64,000 nt of DNA from Limanda limanda (GCF_963576545.1 NC_083655.1:3301871-3365870), one strand, 5' to 3'; positions 13,301 to 25,309 are shown, counted from the stretch's first letter. Notes: a model not told the origin generated them from the letters alone. Translations and numbers: made by a program.

Positions 13301-16300
13301 AAACTTGACTAATTGGATTAATTCTGCCAACAGAGCAGCTCTGCCTCAGTGAAATGTTCATATTAGTCCAACCTGCCTCAAACAAACCCGAACTACTGAA
13401 TAACCAGCAGAACAACTTACTCCTGCTTATAACCGATTTGTTTTGGGTGCTTCTTTAACTTGCTTACCAGCGGCGACAGGTTTCATCACCTGCACAACCC
13501 ACAAGTTCAACCCTGAGACAGAAAAATAAAGAAAATACAGAACAGAAGTGTATTCTCCTGTTTACTCACAGCGGTTTACACTAAATAAGGTCCTGGTGAT
13601 TAATCTGGTTGTGGAAGGAAGTACATTCAAAACCTGGAAGAGAATAGTGTGGATGTCTGAAGTTCAGAAGTCACACACAATGATTTGCCCTCTAATTACA
13701 GGTAAACAACCGTCTCCGCTCCTCCACACACACACATCGCACCATCTTGACAATCCAGACCAGCAGGGCCAGTATGATGCAGCAGTTTGTGTGACAGCTG
13801 GTTGGTCCCCGGGGTTATGTTGGTGGAAACAAACCCGAGGAACCTGCAGCGTGAAGACCAGCTGTGCCTTCTGACCTTGTGCTTAGTATATGCTCATAGC
13901 GTGAACGTAACAAAGTCATTGGTTAGAGCTAAAAAACCAGGAGGAATCTCCACATCCGTTGAGCAGAGACAACAGCCAGAAGTTAGCGAGAGAGTCATGT
14001 AAAGTAAAGTTGGCTTCGAGCAGTTTTGCCCTAGTTTTAACTGTGTTTATTGTTGTTACTACGGTGACCAAGCTCTGTTAAGACAGAGGTTTTAGATTTA
14101 CACGTTCATCCAGGTTGGAGGACTTGTTGCCTTTATCCACGGCTGCTCTTTACAACACCAGCCTTGTTATCATTTTAATAAAAGTACCAATTTGAACCCT
14201 AAGTATTTATATATGTTTACTGGGGTTGGGTTTCAATCTACAGTGTAACTGCACAGACAGAATCCTATATACTCCCTATTATACGTCAGCTTTGGCACCA
14301 TATTTCATATTTTGAGAGCAAGGCTCCATAATCTTCGAACAACAAGATGCTCTCCCACTGAGAAGTGAGACTGTTCTCCAATGTTGCAAGCCTCTTGATC
14401 TGTATGCGGGTCCTGCTTCAGCTCCTAGTCTCCCACACAGTGTGTTCCTCAGCAGGCAGCGCTCATTATGTTCCATAACACTGAAGTACACTCTGGATTC
14501 ACAGAACATGCATTACATACACAAGCAAAACCAGAAGTTTGGCCGTGCGGCACAACGTCTGTGACTCAGGCGCATCTGGGGAAATGTTTGAGGACGAGAT
14601 AACCAAAGTCTTAATGATCAGAATATTAAATAGTGTATCTAAGGTGGAGTTTTTCAGTATCAGTTGCAGTTTTTTCTCCGATCATGTGCAGTACCGTGAC
14701 TCACCAGCTCTAAAAACTGTTAATGTTCTGACCCAACATCTGCCGGGTGTTCACATAAATGACAGATCATAAATGAGCGCTGGGCTTGACAGCTGCTCAT
14801 TTTCTATTCCATCGCAGTGGATGACAAAGCGCGAGAAAAAAAACGAGCTGATGTGTTTAATCATTAGAGGGAAGCTGTAAACATCTGACTGATCACAGTC
14901 AGATCAGGAGCTTTATTCAAATTAGTACATGTCAGCCTCTGCATGTGCGTTATATATGTGTGGTGCACAGTCTCCAGCTGAAGCAACCATGTGAAAATGA
15001 CATCTCTGGTGCTTTTGTTCTGAAACCCAACAAACAACCTCCTCCTTCTTCCCTCTGCTCGTGGGGAAAAAATCATTATCTAATGAGAGCAATGTTTGGG
15101 GAAGCTGGAAATAGCTTGATGAATATTTTAAAAGCTTCTGGCTCCTGCAGCTATTTACTAGGAGCTAGTTTCAGAGGTTGAAGAAAAGGACCCGGACAAA
15201 CAGAGAGGTGGTGGTGGTGTTAAGACGTGTCACTCTTCGGCCTCGCAGCCGCTTGGTTTCCTTTGTGCTAATCTTTGCGAGACAGATCTGGCATTAGGGA
15301 ATCAGGAGCGTATCACCAGGTAATCCAGCTTGTGTGTCTCGCTGGCAGAGGCCAAGCGAGTCGGCGTCTGCTGCTAAACGTGGCCTCCAGCCGGCGTGCT
15401 GAAGGCGTGGAGGTGGGATAAGCTCCTCCCCCACCCTGACACCCAGCGTCTGTACTTCAACTCCCTGAGAGTGGGCTGGATCCACCAGTAGATTTATGGA
15501 TATCCTGAAAGGCTTCACTGCAAACCTTCACATCTCCACTTGACCTTTGGAGACGTCTGTATATCTTAACCTAAGTGCCCAACTCGCAAAGGCCGTAAAA
15601 CTTTTAATAGCATGTAATCGATGCAGGAGTTTGAGGCCAGTCGGGTTCACAGCCCCCTCTGATCAAAAGAGAGCTGTTCTCTAACAGGCTGATTCCAAGG
15701 AAAGCTATAAGGTCACTTCTCACTGTGTCAGGAGGAGCAGAGAACCACACATCAGAGATAAGGGCCGGAGGAGGAGGAGAGGACAGAGCCGCCCTCCCCC
15801 TGCCTGCTCCAAGAAATTCAGACCTCCAGACATCACAGTTGAAAACCAGAGGCTCTCTCAGGACAGCATCCAGATCAAGACGGGAGAATTACAGCACGGA
15901 GGTTGTGAGCTCCCATGCTAGTTTCCTTTACAGCCTGCACAATCAATACTGCCCACCCATAGCAGCCCTGCAGCGATGTGATGCAACACAGACAATGGGC
16001 AGCATCCTGACCCGAGGAGGCCTTTACCTCACAGGTTAATATGGGAACTGAAATAAATCCTCCTCTCCACTCAGCTCTGCTGGAGGCGGCTTTCTACTCT
16101 CAGGACAAATGATAACAGGATGTGGTCCAGGTAGGAAAACTCATACTTCAAAATGATCGGCATCTCTTTTGTTGCGAGATCTAATTTTGAAAGTAGAGAA
16201 ATATCAAATAATAAGGCATTCGAAATCTAAAGGTCAGAAATGTATTGGCACATTCTGAAATAGTAAAAAGTGTGTTGTTGTTAAAGGTCGTTAAGGTCGC

Positions 16301-17329
16301 AATCCTTACGACTTCAGTCGGTTAATCCTGTGACACACATGGTTACCGTGGTAACAGCAGTTTAAAGCAAACACTCTCTAACCATCTATACCTAAAAAGG
16401 TAAATTACAGAAAGTAATGAGATCAAATGACTGTTGCTGAAAAGATCCTGATGATTAACTGTATCTAACAATTGGATTTGATTTGAAGTATTTAACTTTA
16501 ATTCAAGACAAATGCTTTAGATTTAAATATATGAAGGTCATAAATGAAATGCTTTTACTTTTAAGGGGTTTGTATTTTTGGCAGAAAACTCTTTACAGCA
16601 CTACGTAAATACAGATTATTGAGGAGGTGCCTGCAGCACATCATTGTAGTATAGTTATATACTGCCTGGACACAGTGAGAAACCCACATCTAATATCTCC
16701 AAATTGCTCGAGTAGATTGCATTACATCAAATTGGAGATTTGTGGAGTTAATCACCGGCCGCTCCATCACTCTCAGCCCAAACAATACCACGAGAGGCAG
16801 CAGCCGAGCGGAGTCATAGTGAATCCAATGTGCTAATATAGCCTTTGCAGTCTGAGGGCAACATCTTAATCTCTTACCTCATTAAGCTGTATAATGTGCA
16901 ATAAAATTCTCATTCCAGGCACAGAGGCGGAGAGTGTTGACTTCAGCGTCCGTTGTTATTGCCAGTAGCAGTGATGGTAAAGTCCCACATGAGCAGCAGC
17001 AGCAGCAGCGGTAGTAGCAGAGTTGTTGTGTGAAAAGAAGAACACGCAGCCTGTGTAAGACCGTGCACTTTCACCAGCTTTATGTTAATACCTGGCTAAT
17101 CCCTGCTTTCTCAACCTGGGAATACAAACATGAAAAGGTTGCTCTTTTATAAATAATCCTAAACGCATCTTTTTCTATAAATCCACAGCGCTAAAATCTT
17201 TTTTACCACTATCCCAAGCACAACACAGATTAAACGGGTGGGAAGGGTTAACGTGTAATCTGCTGGTTACAGGATAGAATCTCTGAGTGACTGCTGCTCC
17301 CGTCACCGTATGAGATAATTCAATGTTCA
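10336..17329. other. long non-coding stretch without genes
   Basis: About 7 kb of mixed unique sequence. Open frames such as 13548-13874 plus (108 codons) and 15725-16039 plus (104 codons) show no domain, no clear start context and no codon bias. A short CAG run lies near 16991-17008. No tRNA, snRNA, transposon end or long array was found. Homeodomain-type AT motifs occur (for example near 14860-14930) but are too common to mean much alone. Confidence 0.55.
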
Positions 17330-17480
17330 AGAAGAGTTATTGTCATTGCAAAACATGAGGTACATGAGAGGGGATGAAACTAAGTACTGAGGTTCTAATA
17401 AGCAGCAGTGAAATACAATAAATACAGTGAAATAAAATAATAGAAACTATAACGAAACAAGGATACAAAACAATGCAAAT
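17330..17480 (+). repeat. possible old interspersed repeat
   Basis: The text 'agttattgtcattgcaaaac...gaggtacatgagag...gatgaaac' followed by an A-rich 'aaatacaataaatacagtga' stretch resembles the same repeat type as 10140-10335. The two copies are too diverged for a firm family call. Confidence 0.3.
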
Positions 17481-18289
17481 GTTTATTTCCTGATTGACTA
17501 CAATCTGCTTGGGTCACCCTATAACCAACCATCCTGAGATATGGAATCACTTGTCAGTTATAATGTGTTAGGACACGACCGGGCCGTCTCATCGATCCAG
17601 TCCCACGGGGGCTCTAAGTTGTTCCATGACCACTATACATTAAAGCAGGAAGCGCGTGAGAGAACGTGGCTGAGAGCCTCCATTAAGACCAGTGAAGCAT
17701 CCTCTAAACATCCAGGCTGAGCTAATTAATAAAGTGTGTTTTGAATCTCAGTTGCAGAGTTTAGGATCCTCCTGACAGCATTTAGTGCAGACACCTTACA
17801 TTTTTTTGCCCGCTTGCATCGCCAACCATCTCCCCGAGGCTTCGCTTGTTCCAGACATTTCTGCAGGAATGCCGATTCCCGTGCTCTGTCGGTCCGAGTG
17901 ATCTTCAGCGGGAATGGCCCTGAAGAGATAAGGCAGCCGGACAATGAGCATGTCCACCTGGCACGGAGAGATGCTCCATCACGGTGCCCAGGGTTACCGA
18001 GGTGTCAGGAGCTCCCCCGGCCTGCGCTGCATTGAGAAAGTGCCATATCCTCAATGGGCCCTGGCAGATCCAGAGCAGCTCCTGGCTCGGGGAAAACGCT
18101 GCTGACAGTTTTATACTAAACTCTGGGATTCTGAATTAAAGCTGCACCAAGCCAGGATGTAAAGATACAGGAGGCGCAGTCCCAGTGTTGCAGGAATACC
18201 AAGTCTGAGGCTGCGGTTCAAGGCCATAATGAGGATAGAGGATAATAAGGATATAATGAACCTTTAAGTAACATTATATCAAAACATCA
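17481..18289. other. non-coding, nothing recognised
   Basis: Unique-looking sequence with some CpG-richer patches (17800-18010). The frame at 17814-18035 overlaps an opposite-strand frame and is not convincing. No gene, RNA or mobile element was identified. Confidence 0.5.
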
Positions 18290-18640
18290 CCATGAAGATG
18301 TATGCAAGGTCTAATTCACTATGTCAGAGAAAGTGTTTGTGATTTGCATATCATCTTATCGGCTTCACACTCTGTCTGTGTATTCCCAAGATCCCCAGGA
18401 AGTTTAGTGTTGAACTTCACAACTGGAAGAGCTTGTTCACGACAACTGATTCTCCAATTCAGAGATCGTCGAGTCGAGTCAAGCTTCACCAAACTTTGAT
18501 CAAACAGGTGAACATCTCTTTGTGCAGCTCGATTACTGCAGGTCACCTTTACAGTTTCACAGGGAAACCTCCGAGTAGCATCACCAGCAGACAGCCCATT
18601 CCAAACATGCAAGTTTAGAACAGGCACTGAAGTACTTCAG
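18290..18640 (+). repeat. decayed teleost repeat, copy A
   Basis: The block 'attccaaacatgcaagttta' followed by 'gaacaggcactga' is a familiar end of a widespread teleost repeat. A second diverged copy in the same orientation lies at about 51690-51860. Both share 'tactgcaggt.ac.tttaca', then 'gcatcatcac/gcatcaccag', 'cattccaaac/cgttccaaac' and 'tagaacagg.ac'. The open frame on the minus strand through this copy (18319-18627) is therefore repeat sequence, not a gene. Class is unknown to me. Confidence 0.5.
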
Positions 18641-19384
18641 CTCAGTGATCGTCATTACTGGCACAAGTGTTGTTATTGAAGCATCTCTTATTTTCTTTTC
18701 TTTTTTTTAGACATGGAAGCACCCTGACAGTGATCGAGCTCCTCCGCTTTGGTTAAAACCTGTTAAATATGAATAAGTGAGTTAGTTCATTGGTGAGCTG
18801 CCTGAAATCGAATAGAAAACAAACACAATCTCATCAAGCTAAATCACAAAGTGGAGCTGCAACAGAGAAGCGTCTCCCCCTCCCCTCTCAAACTGAGGGT
18901 GTGTTGATTAGCTGTATGAATCTTAATAAAATTCCGGTGTCAAGTTTGACCCGAAGGCAAACGAGAAACACAAACGCTTCCAAATCTGCGGAGCGGCACT
19001 GAGCAGAGAGAGCTGGACCGACCGAATTAGATCTCTTTCTATGTGGAGGGGCGAAGGTGTACTGATGATCCAGCTGACATTTAAAAAACATTATGATTCT
19101 TCGCCCATCAGAGACTCATCAGGTAGTGAGAAAGTCCTCAGCTGGGGACGGGTGGTGTCTCCAGGAGAGACAGAAGCTGAGATCCCAACATGTCTTCTTG
19201 GAGCCAGCGTTCCAGAACGTTTGATGAGGAGCCATTGTGTTTTTTTTTTCCTTTTTGATTTCACTGGCTCGTCATCAGACGCGGTTTACAGTCGGGAGAA
19301 TTCAAACACAGGCACTCCAGCAGCTGTATGTTAAATTGGCTTTTCATCATTCAAAAGATTCCAGGTTGTGAGATATGATTGAAG
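18641..19384. other. non-coding, nothing recognised
   Basis: No exon or RNA gene is supported. The 97-codon frame at 19041-19334 lacks any recognisable motif and runs through a poly-T stretch. No transposon ends were found. Confidence 0.5.
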
Positions 19385-19737
19385 ACAAGGTCATGCACAT
19401 GATTACGTCCACCCAGAAGGAAATGAGGTTTGTGTTTGCGTGCGTTTCTCCGTCTGTTAGTAAACTGGATTATGCAAAAGCTATTGGACGGATTTCCAAG
19501 GAAACTGGAAAGAACCCATTTAACATTGTTGTGTTTCCATATAAAAGGCGTTTCCAGGGTCCACTTCCTTTCACATGATTTTTTCTGTATTTTTGTTGAT
19601 TTCTCAGAAAATCATTTAGGGATCTTCATGAAACAAATTTGGGTTTAGATCTAATTTAAAAGAAATCAGGATTTAGATGAATACAGTTAAATGGCGGAGT
19701 AGTGGGCTCTACTGAGTTCCAGTCTATTGGAGTATAT
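19385..19737 (+). repeat. teleost interspersed repeat, copy 1 of 3
   Basis: Recognised by the series 'gtccacccag', 'ctgttagtaaactggattat', 'gcaaaagctattggacgg', 'atttccaaggaaactgg', 'gaacccattta', 'tttctcagaaaatcatttag', 'ggatcttcatga', and a closing 'gctctactgag'. The same series appears in part at 25310-25548 and, inverted, at about 37020-37150. It is a very common non-coding teleost repeat whose class I cannot state. The short open frames inside it are not genes. Confidence 0.55.
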
Positions 19738-20389
19738 AAAAAAAAAGTAAAGTTATATCGTGCGTCACATCTTTGATCATTAAGTTTTATACAATTATAA
19801 CCTCAACACTTTTCTCAAATGAAGTAAAACAACAGCATCCTGGAGGAAACTCCCTGTGGTGTCTCACTTTAACCCGACTGAGCGTCTCTTCACCTTCCAG
19901 ATATAATTATTACACCAAACAATAAACGTTTCAAATATTGTTCCAACACATAAACGCCCCCTGCTTGATTCACAGCAGAGCCGTCCACTGTGTATAGACC
20001 CAACGCCCATCCTATACCAGGCCACTGAAATGAATACAGCACAAAATAATCAAATTCCCTCGGATCAAGGATGATATTACACATTAACTGGGCCAAATAT
20101 TCAGAATAATTGCTAAATAATTATTAATAATCGGGCAATTCATTGTGTTTTGCTCTTTTTGTTAAGTGGCTGAAGTGGCCAAGTGATTTCTGAGCCGTCG
20201 CCTTCCTTGTCACTTGTTGTGGACAAGCTGTGATGAACCCAAGTGTTGCCCGCTGCTTAAATCACAGCAGATGGCTCAAGAAGCAGGTAATCTGGATTTA
20301 TGCCCCTTGCACATATGCTGAGAGCAGGGGCATCTGCTGTGATGAACATGGCAGATATTCTAATGAAAGCACTGATATCTCGTGCAGCG
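19738..20389. other. non-coding, nothing recognised
   Basis: AT-rich to mixed sequence without exon signals. Short frames (19890-20096 minus, 20230-20508 plus) run into the low-complexity cluster that follows and are not supported. Confidence 0.5.
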
Positions 20390-20605
20390 CGGGGGGGGGC
20401 TGTGAAATTACTGCACATTACACACCAAGGTTGCCCCCCCCTTCCTCCTCCTCCTCCTCCACCACCACCACCAGCACATTTGGCGTCGCAATCACGGAGC
20501 AGCTTTGAATCACACTCGAATAGAATCAAGTGCACCCCCACCGCCGGCTTCTCATGAATCCTTCACAGCGAAAAATGCAAGTTTATAATAACAGCAATCA
20601 CCATT

Positions 20606-20641
<36 letters not shown>
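20606..20641. repeat. (ATC)12 microsatellite
   Basis: Twelve uninterrupted ATC units. Confidence 0.95.
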
Positions 20642-20721
20642 TGTATTCATGCAGTAGCTTTGAGAAGCTCCTGGTGGCTGCTGCTGCTGCTGCATGCCTT
20701 TCACGGTGAGGTATTTACAGA

Positions 20722-20723
<2 letters not shown>

Positions 20724-20782
<59 letters not shown>
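20724..20782. repeat. (CT)n microsatellite, about 29 units
   Basis: An uninterrupted CT/GA dinucleotide array of 59 bp. A frame through it reads as alternating Ser-Leu and is not a protein. Confidence 0.95.
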
Positions 20783-20786
<4 letters not shown>

Positions 20787-23700
20787 CTGCTTCTTTACTC
20801 GAGGCTCAGATAAACAACTGTCAGGTGGTGTTAAAGGAGAAGCACGGGGATGATGGAGAGACCGATGAGGTGGTAACGATCTGTTCTGTATGATATGTTC
20901 CTGCAAATATCAATTCCCATGAAAGAGGATCAACTTAAAATGTAATTTGTTCTGGTCACTGCCACTTTTTCAGCAATTTTACTGAAACAAGAAATTTGGT
21001 CAAATTGGGAAACGCATTTATTTTGCATGGTGCCCTCATGTTAGTGTTGGGTCGTGATGAGCAGCAGCTGCAGGAGTTGAGCGCAGATATTCGTCTCCCT
21101 CACCTCAGCTTAGCTTCTGTTTTAGAAAGTTGCAAATTGGTCCGACAGCCGCGACACGTAATCCTCACTCGGATGATTCTGAAATAGAAATTGAATCAGG
21201 GTCTGGGTGATGAGGGTCTTCAATGCAGAACCACAACCTTCCTCCAAACAGACCTGACAACCATGCAGGTGAACACACCGCTGATGGAGACCACTCTGCT
21301 CCCGTGGGAGGATCAAGTCTTTTCATATTTCGGCGTGAAAATCCAACGCCTCAGAAGTTCGTCAGGGTGTTTTTAAAATGCAGGAGGAAGATGAGCTCTC
21401 ATTTTGTCCATTTGAATTGTGCTTAAGGCTTCAGCTTTGTGACTAATTGCTTGTTAAATGACTCGAACACAAACAGATTCAGCTTGTTTTGCTGCCACCT
21501 TCCAAACAACATCAGCCATTTGATCCGCGATTGTTTGATTTTAGAATCCCGGTGCATCAGTCAGAACAAAACTGAATCCTCATTAGTGATCTGAGCTGTC
21601 AGCCGCAGCAAAGTCATTCCACACATTAACTTGTAAAACTGTAAGTTCAGACGAGTCAGACACAAAGATTCTCGTCTATCAGCATGACGCCCTTGTTAGA
21701 GATTACATGACCCTTTGTGCTGCACATAATCAAATACCGGGTCAACTCATCTTCACTTATATCAGAATATTCCAGGGGTGAGCTAAGCTGATACAAGAAA
21801 TGATTAATAAATGAAAAAGGATGTTGATAAGACTCCTGAAATGACTTTTCAAGCAAAGATTACTCCGGCACTTTGTTTAATAACTTTTATGATTTTTGCA
21901 GAATAATGCAAAAACCCCTGGATGGATTATCACAAATCTTGAGGGAAGAATGCAGAATGAGTCAAGGAAGAATCCATATTAGAGGACAGAGGTACGAGCT
22001 CTGCTTCTACTGTTCTAATATAACCGTTCTGCTGAATGAAATATGGCTGTTTGAAAGGTCCAACTTCTTTATCAAGTTTAGTCTGGAATTTGTTTTGTGT
22101 CCTTGTCCGTGTCCCTGAAGGACTCGGGAACACATTCTTCGGGACCTTTTTAGGATTTACAGCACATCAGGAATATTGATAACGTTTCTCTTCTGCAGCC
22201 CGGCGCGCTGATGCAGTGTAAATTAAAGGCGCCTGGTCCGAACCCGAGTGACAACACCCTCACCCTGAAAAGTGATCCTCAGCTGGCAGGTCGTGAATCT
22301 CCTCCGATAAATACCCTCGGCTCTATCAATTCCACTCAGCCTTCTCCGGGCAGACGTGCTTTATGTGGAGCGACTGTGGCAGCAACAAACTTGGAGAGGA
22401 AACTGTGTTTTCCCGACACGGAGAGAATCCTGTTGTCCTCCCTTCAAACTGCAGAACTGAATCATAAAGCTTTTGGAAACAACCATCAATCTCCAACTTT
22501 GCGCAGCTTGGGATCGTAATTGAGATGCCTGAAACTCACTCTGTCCGGACGGAAGCCAAGTGCATTCAAATGTTGTCATTTTATATTTTCCAAAGGCTGG
22601 TTGGTTAAAATTGCTTCAACCACTCGGAGCCTTTCAGATAAGCACCTTTCTCTCTCTGGTGATGAACGTGAGCGAGTGTGAAACGGGATTTTTTTTCAGA
22701 CACCACGCTTTTTTTTAAATTTGAGTTGATTTCGCTGAAACCCGCCTGCAGCCCCGTGTCCTGAGCTGTCACGCTGCCTCCTTCACTCCTTTACCCTCTT
22801 TGAAGTGCAATTAGTGTTGATGAAGATCCAATGCAAGCTGTGTTACTGACAATCACACCACGGCAAAGTCAATTTCATTTAATTGGTTAAAAACTCTCCC
22901 CGGGACCAGCTCCTCGCAGCACGCCAGCATCTTCCTCGTCTTCCTCATCGGGACACTGGCTGCATCCGGCTGCTGCTGCTCTGAGCTCGGCTCTGCATCC
23001 TGAGCAGAGGTGACGACACCTCTCTCGTAGTATTTGGACGACACGAGCGATCCACTGCACGACATCTGCTTGGAAATCTGCTGTGTGACCCCGTGGCCCC
23101 GGCTGCTTCAAGCTGTGTTGGTTACCCGGCAGCTAATTTAGTGCTTGATGCGGCTCGATCTCGCCTCCCTAAAGAGCTTTGCCGTGTATTGACAATTTGC
23201 TAATCAAATTAGAGGCGGGATTATGAGCCGAACATCTGCTCTTTGTAATAACGCTCATTATTAAGCTGGGCTGTGTCGCGGCGAGCAGCCTGTTCACGCA
23301 CACCTGCGTGTCTCGTGCTCACATCCCTCACGAGACCCCGTGCGCTCGCCGCTCTGCCCGCTCCACACCCGCCGATCTCATCTGCTCTAACATTTGCAGT
23401 TGCAGAAAACAAATGGAAGATTTCATTTATTTTCTCATCTTGTTGGGAGATGGGAAACTTCAATCTCGCGGCTGGAGTGATGGCGAGGCCTTTAGAGCAC
23501 TTATCACCACTGATGTATAAACTCCCGTGTAATTTAATGAAAGTCATTTTTTCTCCTCCCCTGCCGTGCAGCACAAAGCTGTTCAGCCCAGACTCACAAT
23601 CATCATTTCCAACATGCAGGGCCTGATTGTCCCTTCCAGGGGAGAGGAGCTCTTCATACCATACAGTATGTTCCTTCTGCCAAATGACCATGAACCTCTT

Positions 23701-24034
23701 AGCGTGCACGTTGGCTGAAAAACACGGGTAGTTAATCACGATAATGGAAACAAATCCTCCAAGAATTATTCCATTACTTTGTTTGTCTTCTCAAAATAGA
23801 AAACAACCAAACAAACATGTACACAAAAAAACCCTGCAGTAATTAGATTCTGCTCTGTAGCAGCACGAGCGGCTTTTTATAATGCACGCACAAAATGGCT
23901 AATCAGGTGTAATTGGTTGTAGTTAGCGGCCGCTGCTGCTAAGCCCTTTAAATGTACAGTAAATAGTTCTTCATGTTGCATCGGTGGCGTAAAGAAAAAC
24001 AACAAATCCTCCCCAGATTGTAATGTTACATCGC
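20783..24034. other. non-coding, possibly regulatory; one coding-like frame
   Basis: Between 22800 and 24034 the sequence has alternating AT-motif-rich and CpG-containing blocks and little low complexity, the texture often seen in conserved non-coding DNA. I could not align it to anything. A minus-strand frame at 22853-23065 (70 codons) has many G- or C-ending codons and a start MSCSGSLVSSKYYERG, but no family is recognised. The 172-codon minus frame (23221-23739) has no such bias and is probably chance. Around 23161-23219 nested inverted repeats occur: aatttg/caaatt inside cgcctc/gaggcg. Confidence 0.4.
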
Positions 24035-24072
24035 TAATTACCTCCAAACGAAATAAAGATTTGGAGTAATTA
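24035..24072. promoter_or_regulatory. inverted repeat with TAATTA ends, possible homeodomain site
   Basis: Left arm taattacctccaaa (24035-24048) and right arm tttggagtaatta (24060-24072) are inverted copies with one base missing from the right arm. They are separated by an 11-bp spacer. Both outer ends carry TAATTA, the core bound by many homeodomain proteins. The dyad is seen directly. A regulatory role is inference, and a chance dyad of this length in 64 kb is unlikely but not excluded. Confidence 0.3.
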
Positions 24073-24208
24073 CATTTTTACCACTGTGTTCTGTTATTTA
24101 GCATCAGCAGTGCACACTGACAGTCACAAGGGGACTTACAGCTGGGATTACCAAAGTAAATCAGAAAGCTTCTTAGCCCCAGGACCTATGGCAGTCCTCG
24201 CTCTCTGA

Positions 24209-24211
<3 letters not shown>

Positions 24212-24249
<38 letters not shown>
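24212..24249. repeat. (TG)19 microsatellite
   Basis: A perfect TG/CA dinucleotide array of 38 bp. It is potentially Z-DNA forming and likely polymorphic. Confidence 0.95.
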
Positions 24250-24251
<2 letters not shown>

Positions 24252-24637
24252 AGGAAGAGAGGGATTGCTCACGCTGTGGAGAGACACGCCACAAACTCAG
24301 CAGGACGACTCTAAATTAGAGCCGCTGTGTTCTGTGGGATTCTTCCAATGATTCATCTCCTGCCGATCGGTGGCATCTCGAGCCACAACCCGGAAGCAGC
24401 CGGACGCCGTTTTACATTCTGTTAAATCAAGAGGTTTCCTCCTGGTTTGCTCGATGCACTAATTCTAGCTCTGGTCTCGCTAATGGCTTCATTGCTGCTG
24501 ACTCTCTAATGTTGCCGTGCTTCTCTATTTGCTTTCCTTCCGGGGGGGAGCAAGAAATAGATCCTGTGGTTTTTCTTTATTCTGTCACAGTAAAGAACAA
24601 GGGGCTCTATTACTGTACATTTTCAAGTTTGCTAAAT
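24250..24637. other. non-coding, CNE-like texture
   Basis: Unique sequence with several homeodomain-like AT motifs ('cactaattctagctc', 'cgctaatggcttcattgc'). There is no open frame of note. It may belong with the possibly regulatory block upstream, but nothing shows conservation directly. Confidence 0.4.
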
Positions 24638-24826
24638 TTAAGGCTCAATGTGTAAGATTTAGAGTTTGTTTCATCTAAATTGAACAAATTGTTGTTGTTT
24701 TTTATCCTAGAATGGAACCTTTATGTGTAAATACTTTATATTTAATGTTTGGAAGGGGAGGGGTGTTCAGCTGCACCTGCAACTTCACCACTAGATGTCA
24801 CTAAATTCAAAACACTGAACCTTTAA
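24638..24826. mobile_element. short MITE bounded by TTAA, piggyBac-like
   Basis: The left end is TTAAGGCTCAATGTGT. The right end in reverse complement is TTAAAGGTTCAGTGT, so inverted ends of about 15 bp are visible, with TTAA at both borders as expected for a TTAA target duplication. Inner blocks ('tttcatctaaattga', 'caacttcaccactagatgtc', 'cactgaacctttaa') match a repeat I know to be very common in percomorph fish. At 189 bp this copy appears internally deleted. TTAA borders favour the piggyBac superfamily, but with so short an element that is inference. Confidence 0.6.
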
Positions 24827-25309
24827 CCTCCAGCAGTCCTGCAGCTACTTTGGCTGCTTTGCTACACCATGTATAAATACCTTTTTTTTTTTTTACCTTT
24901 GCTTTTCTCTTTCTGCACAACATTGTCTATATGACCAATAACAAGTGTTTCACTTGCATATAGTCGCTCAACATATTATCTTGTGTCGTAGCAACAAGCT
25001 GCACCCCAAAACAATTATTAGTTATTGACGAATGATACCAAACTTAAACATTTGATCCATGCATTTCTTGTTTGTACCTAATTTCACAGGCTCATGAAAT
25101 CGTGCTTGTTAGAACCAGTCTGTGCAAACAGGAAGAGAAACGCTGCAGAATGTAAACAGTGATGTTTGTACTTTAGTTCCTGTTTGCACTGAATCAACTG
25201 GATTCCTTTGAAACCATAGAAACAGCAACTGTTCGGTATTAATGGTAAACTGTACAGATCTCAGCCGTAAAAGGCTCTTAATTAGATCTGGTAATTATGT
25301 TTTGGTAAA
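24827..25309. other. non-coding, nothing recognised
   Basis: AT-rich unique sequence with a 12-T run near 24883-24894. No gene or mobile element was recognised. Confidence 0.5.

Larger units (their letters stand above)
20390..20782. repeat. cluster of seven simple-sequence tracts
   Basis: Within 400 bp there are a G run (about 20391-20398), a C run (about 20433-20440), a CTC array followed by a CAC array (about 20441-20472), an ATC array of 12 units (20606-20641), a CTG run (about 20679-20693) and a CT array of about 59 bp (20724-20782). The frames across it give runs of Ser-Leu, Gly or Pro and are artefacts of the repeats. Confidence 0.9.

Noticed and set aside
20606..20641. CRISPR-like direct repeat array
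   Set aside because: It is a simple ATC microsatellite without spacers, and the sequence is vertebrate nuclear DNA.
20660..20893. Signal-peptide-like frame with Trp-Trp-Leu5 start followed by a GTGAGG donor-like site
   Set aside because: It has no ATG (begins at TTG). The Leu run comes from a CTG microsatellite and the rest from the CT array.
23221..23739. Longest open frame of the window (172 codons, minus strand)
   Set aside because: There is no recognisable domain, composition shifts along its length, and the length is near the expected chance maximum for 64 kb in six frames.
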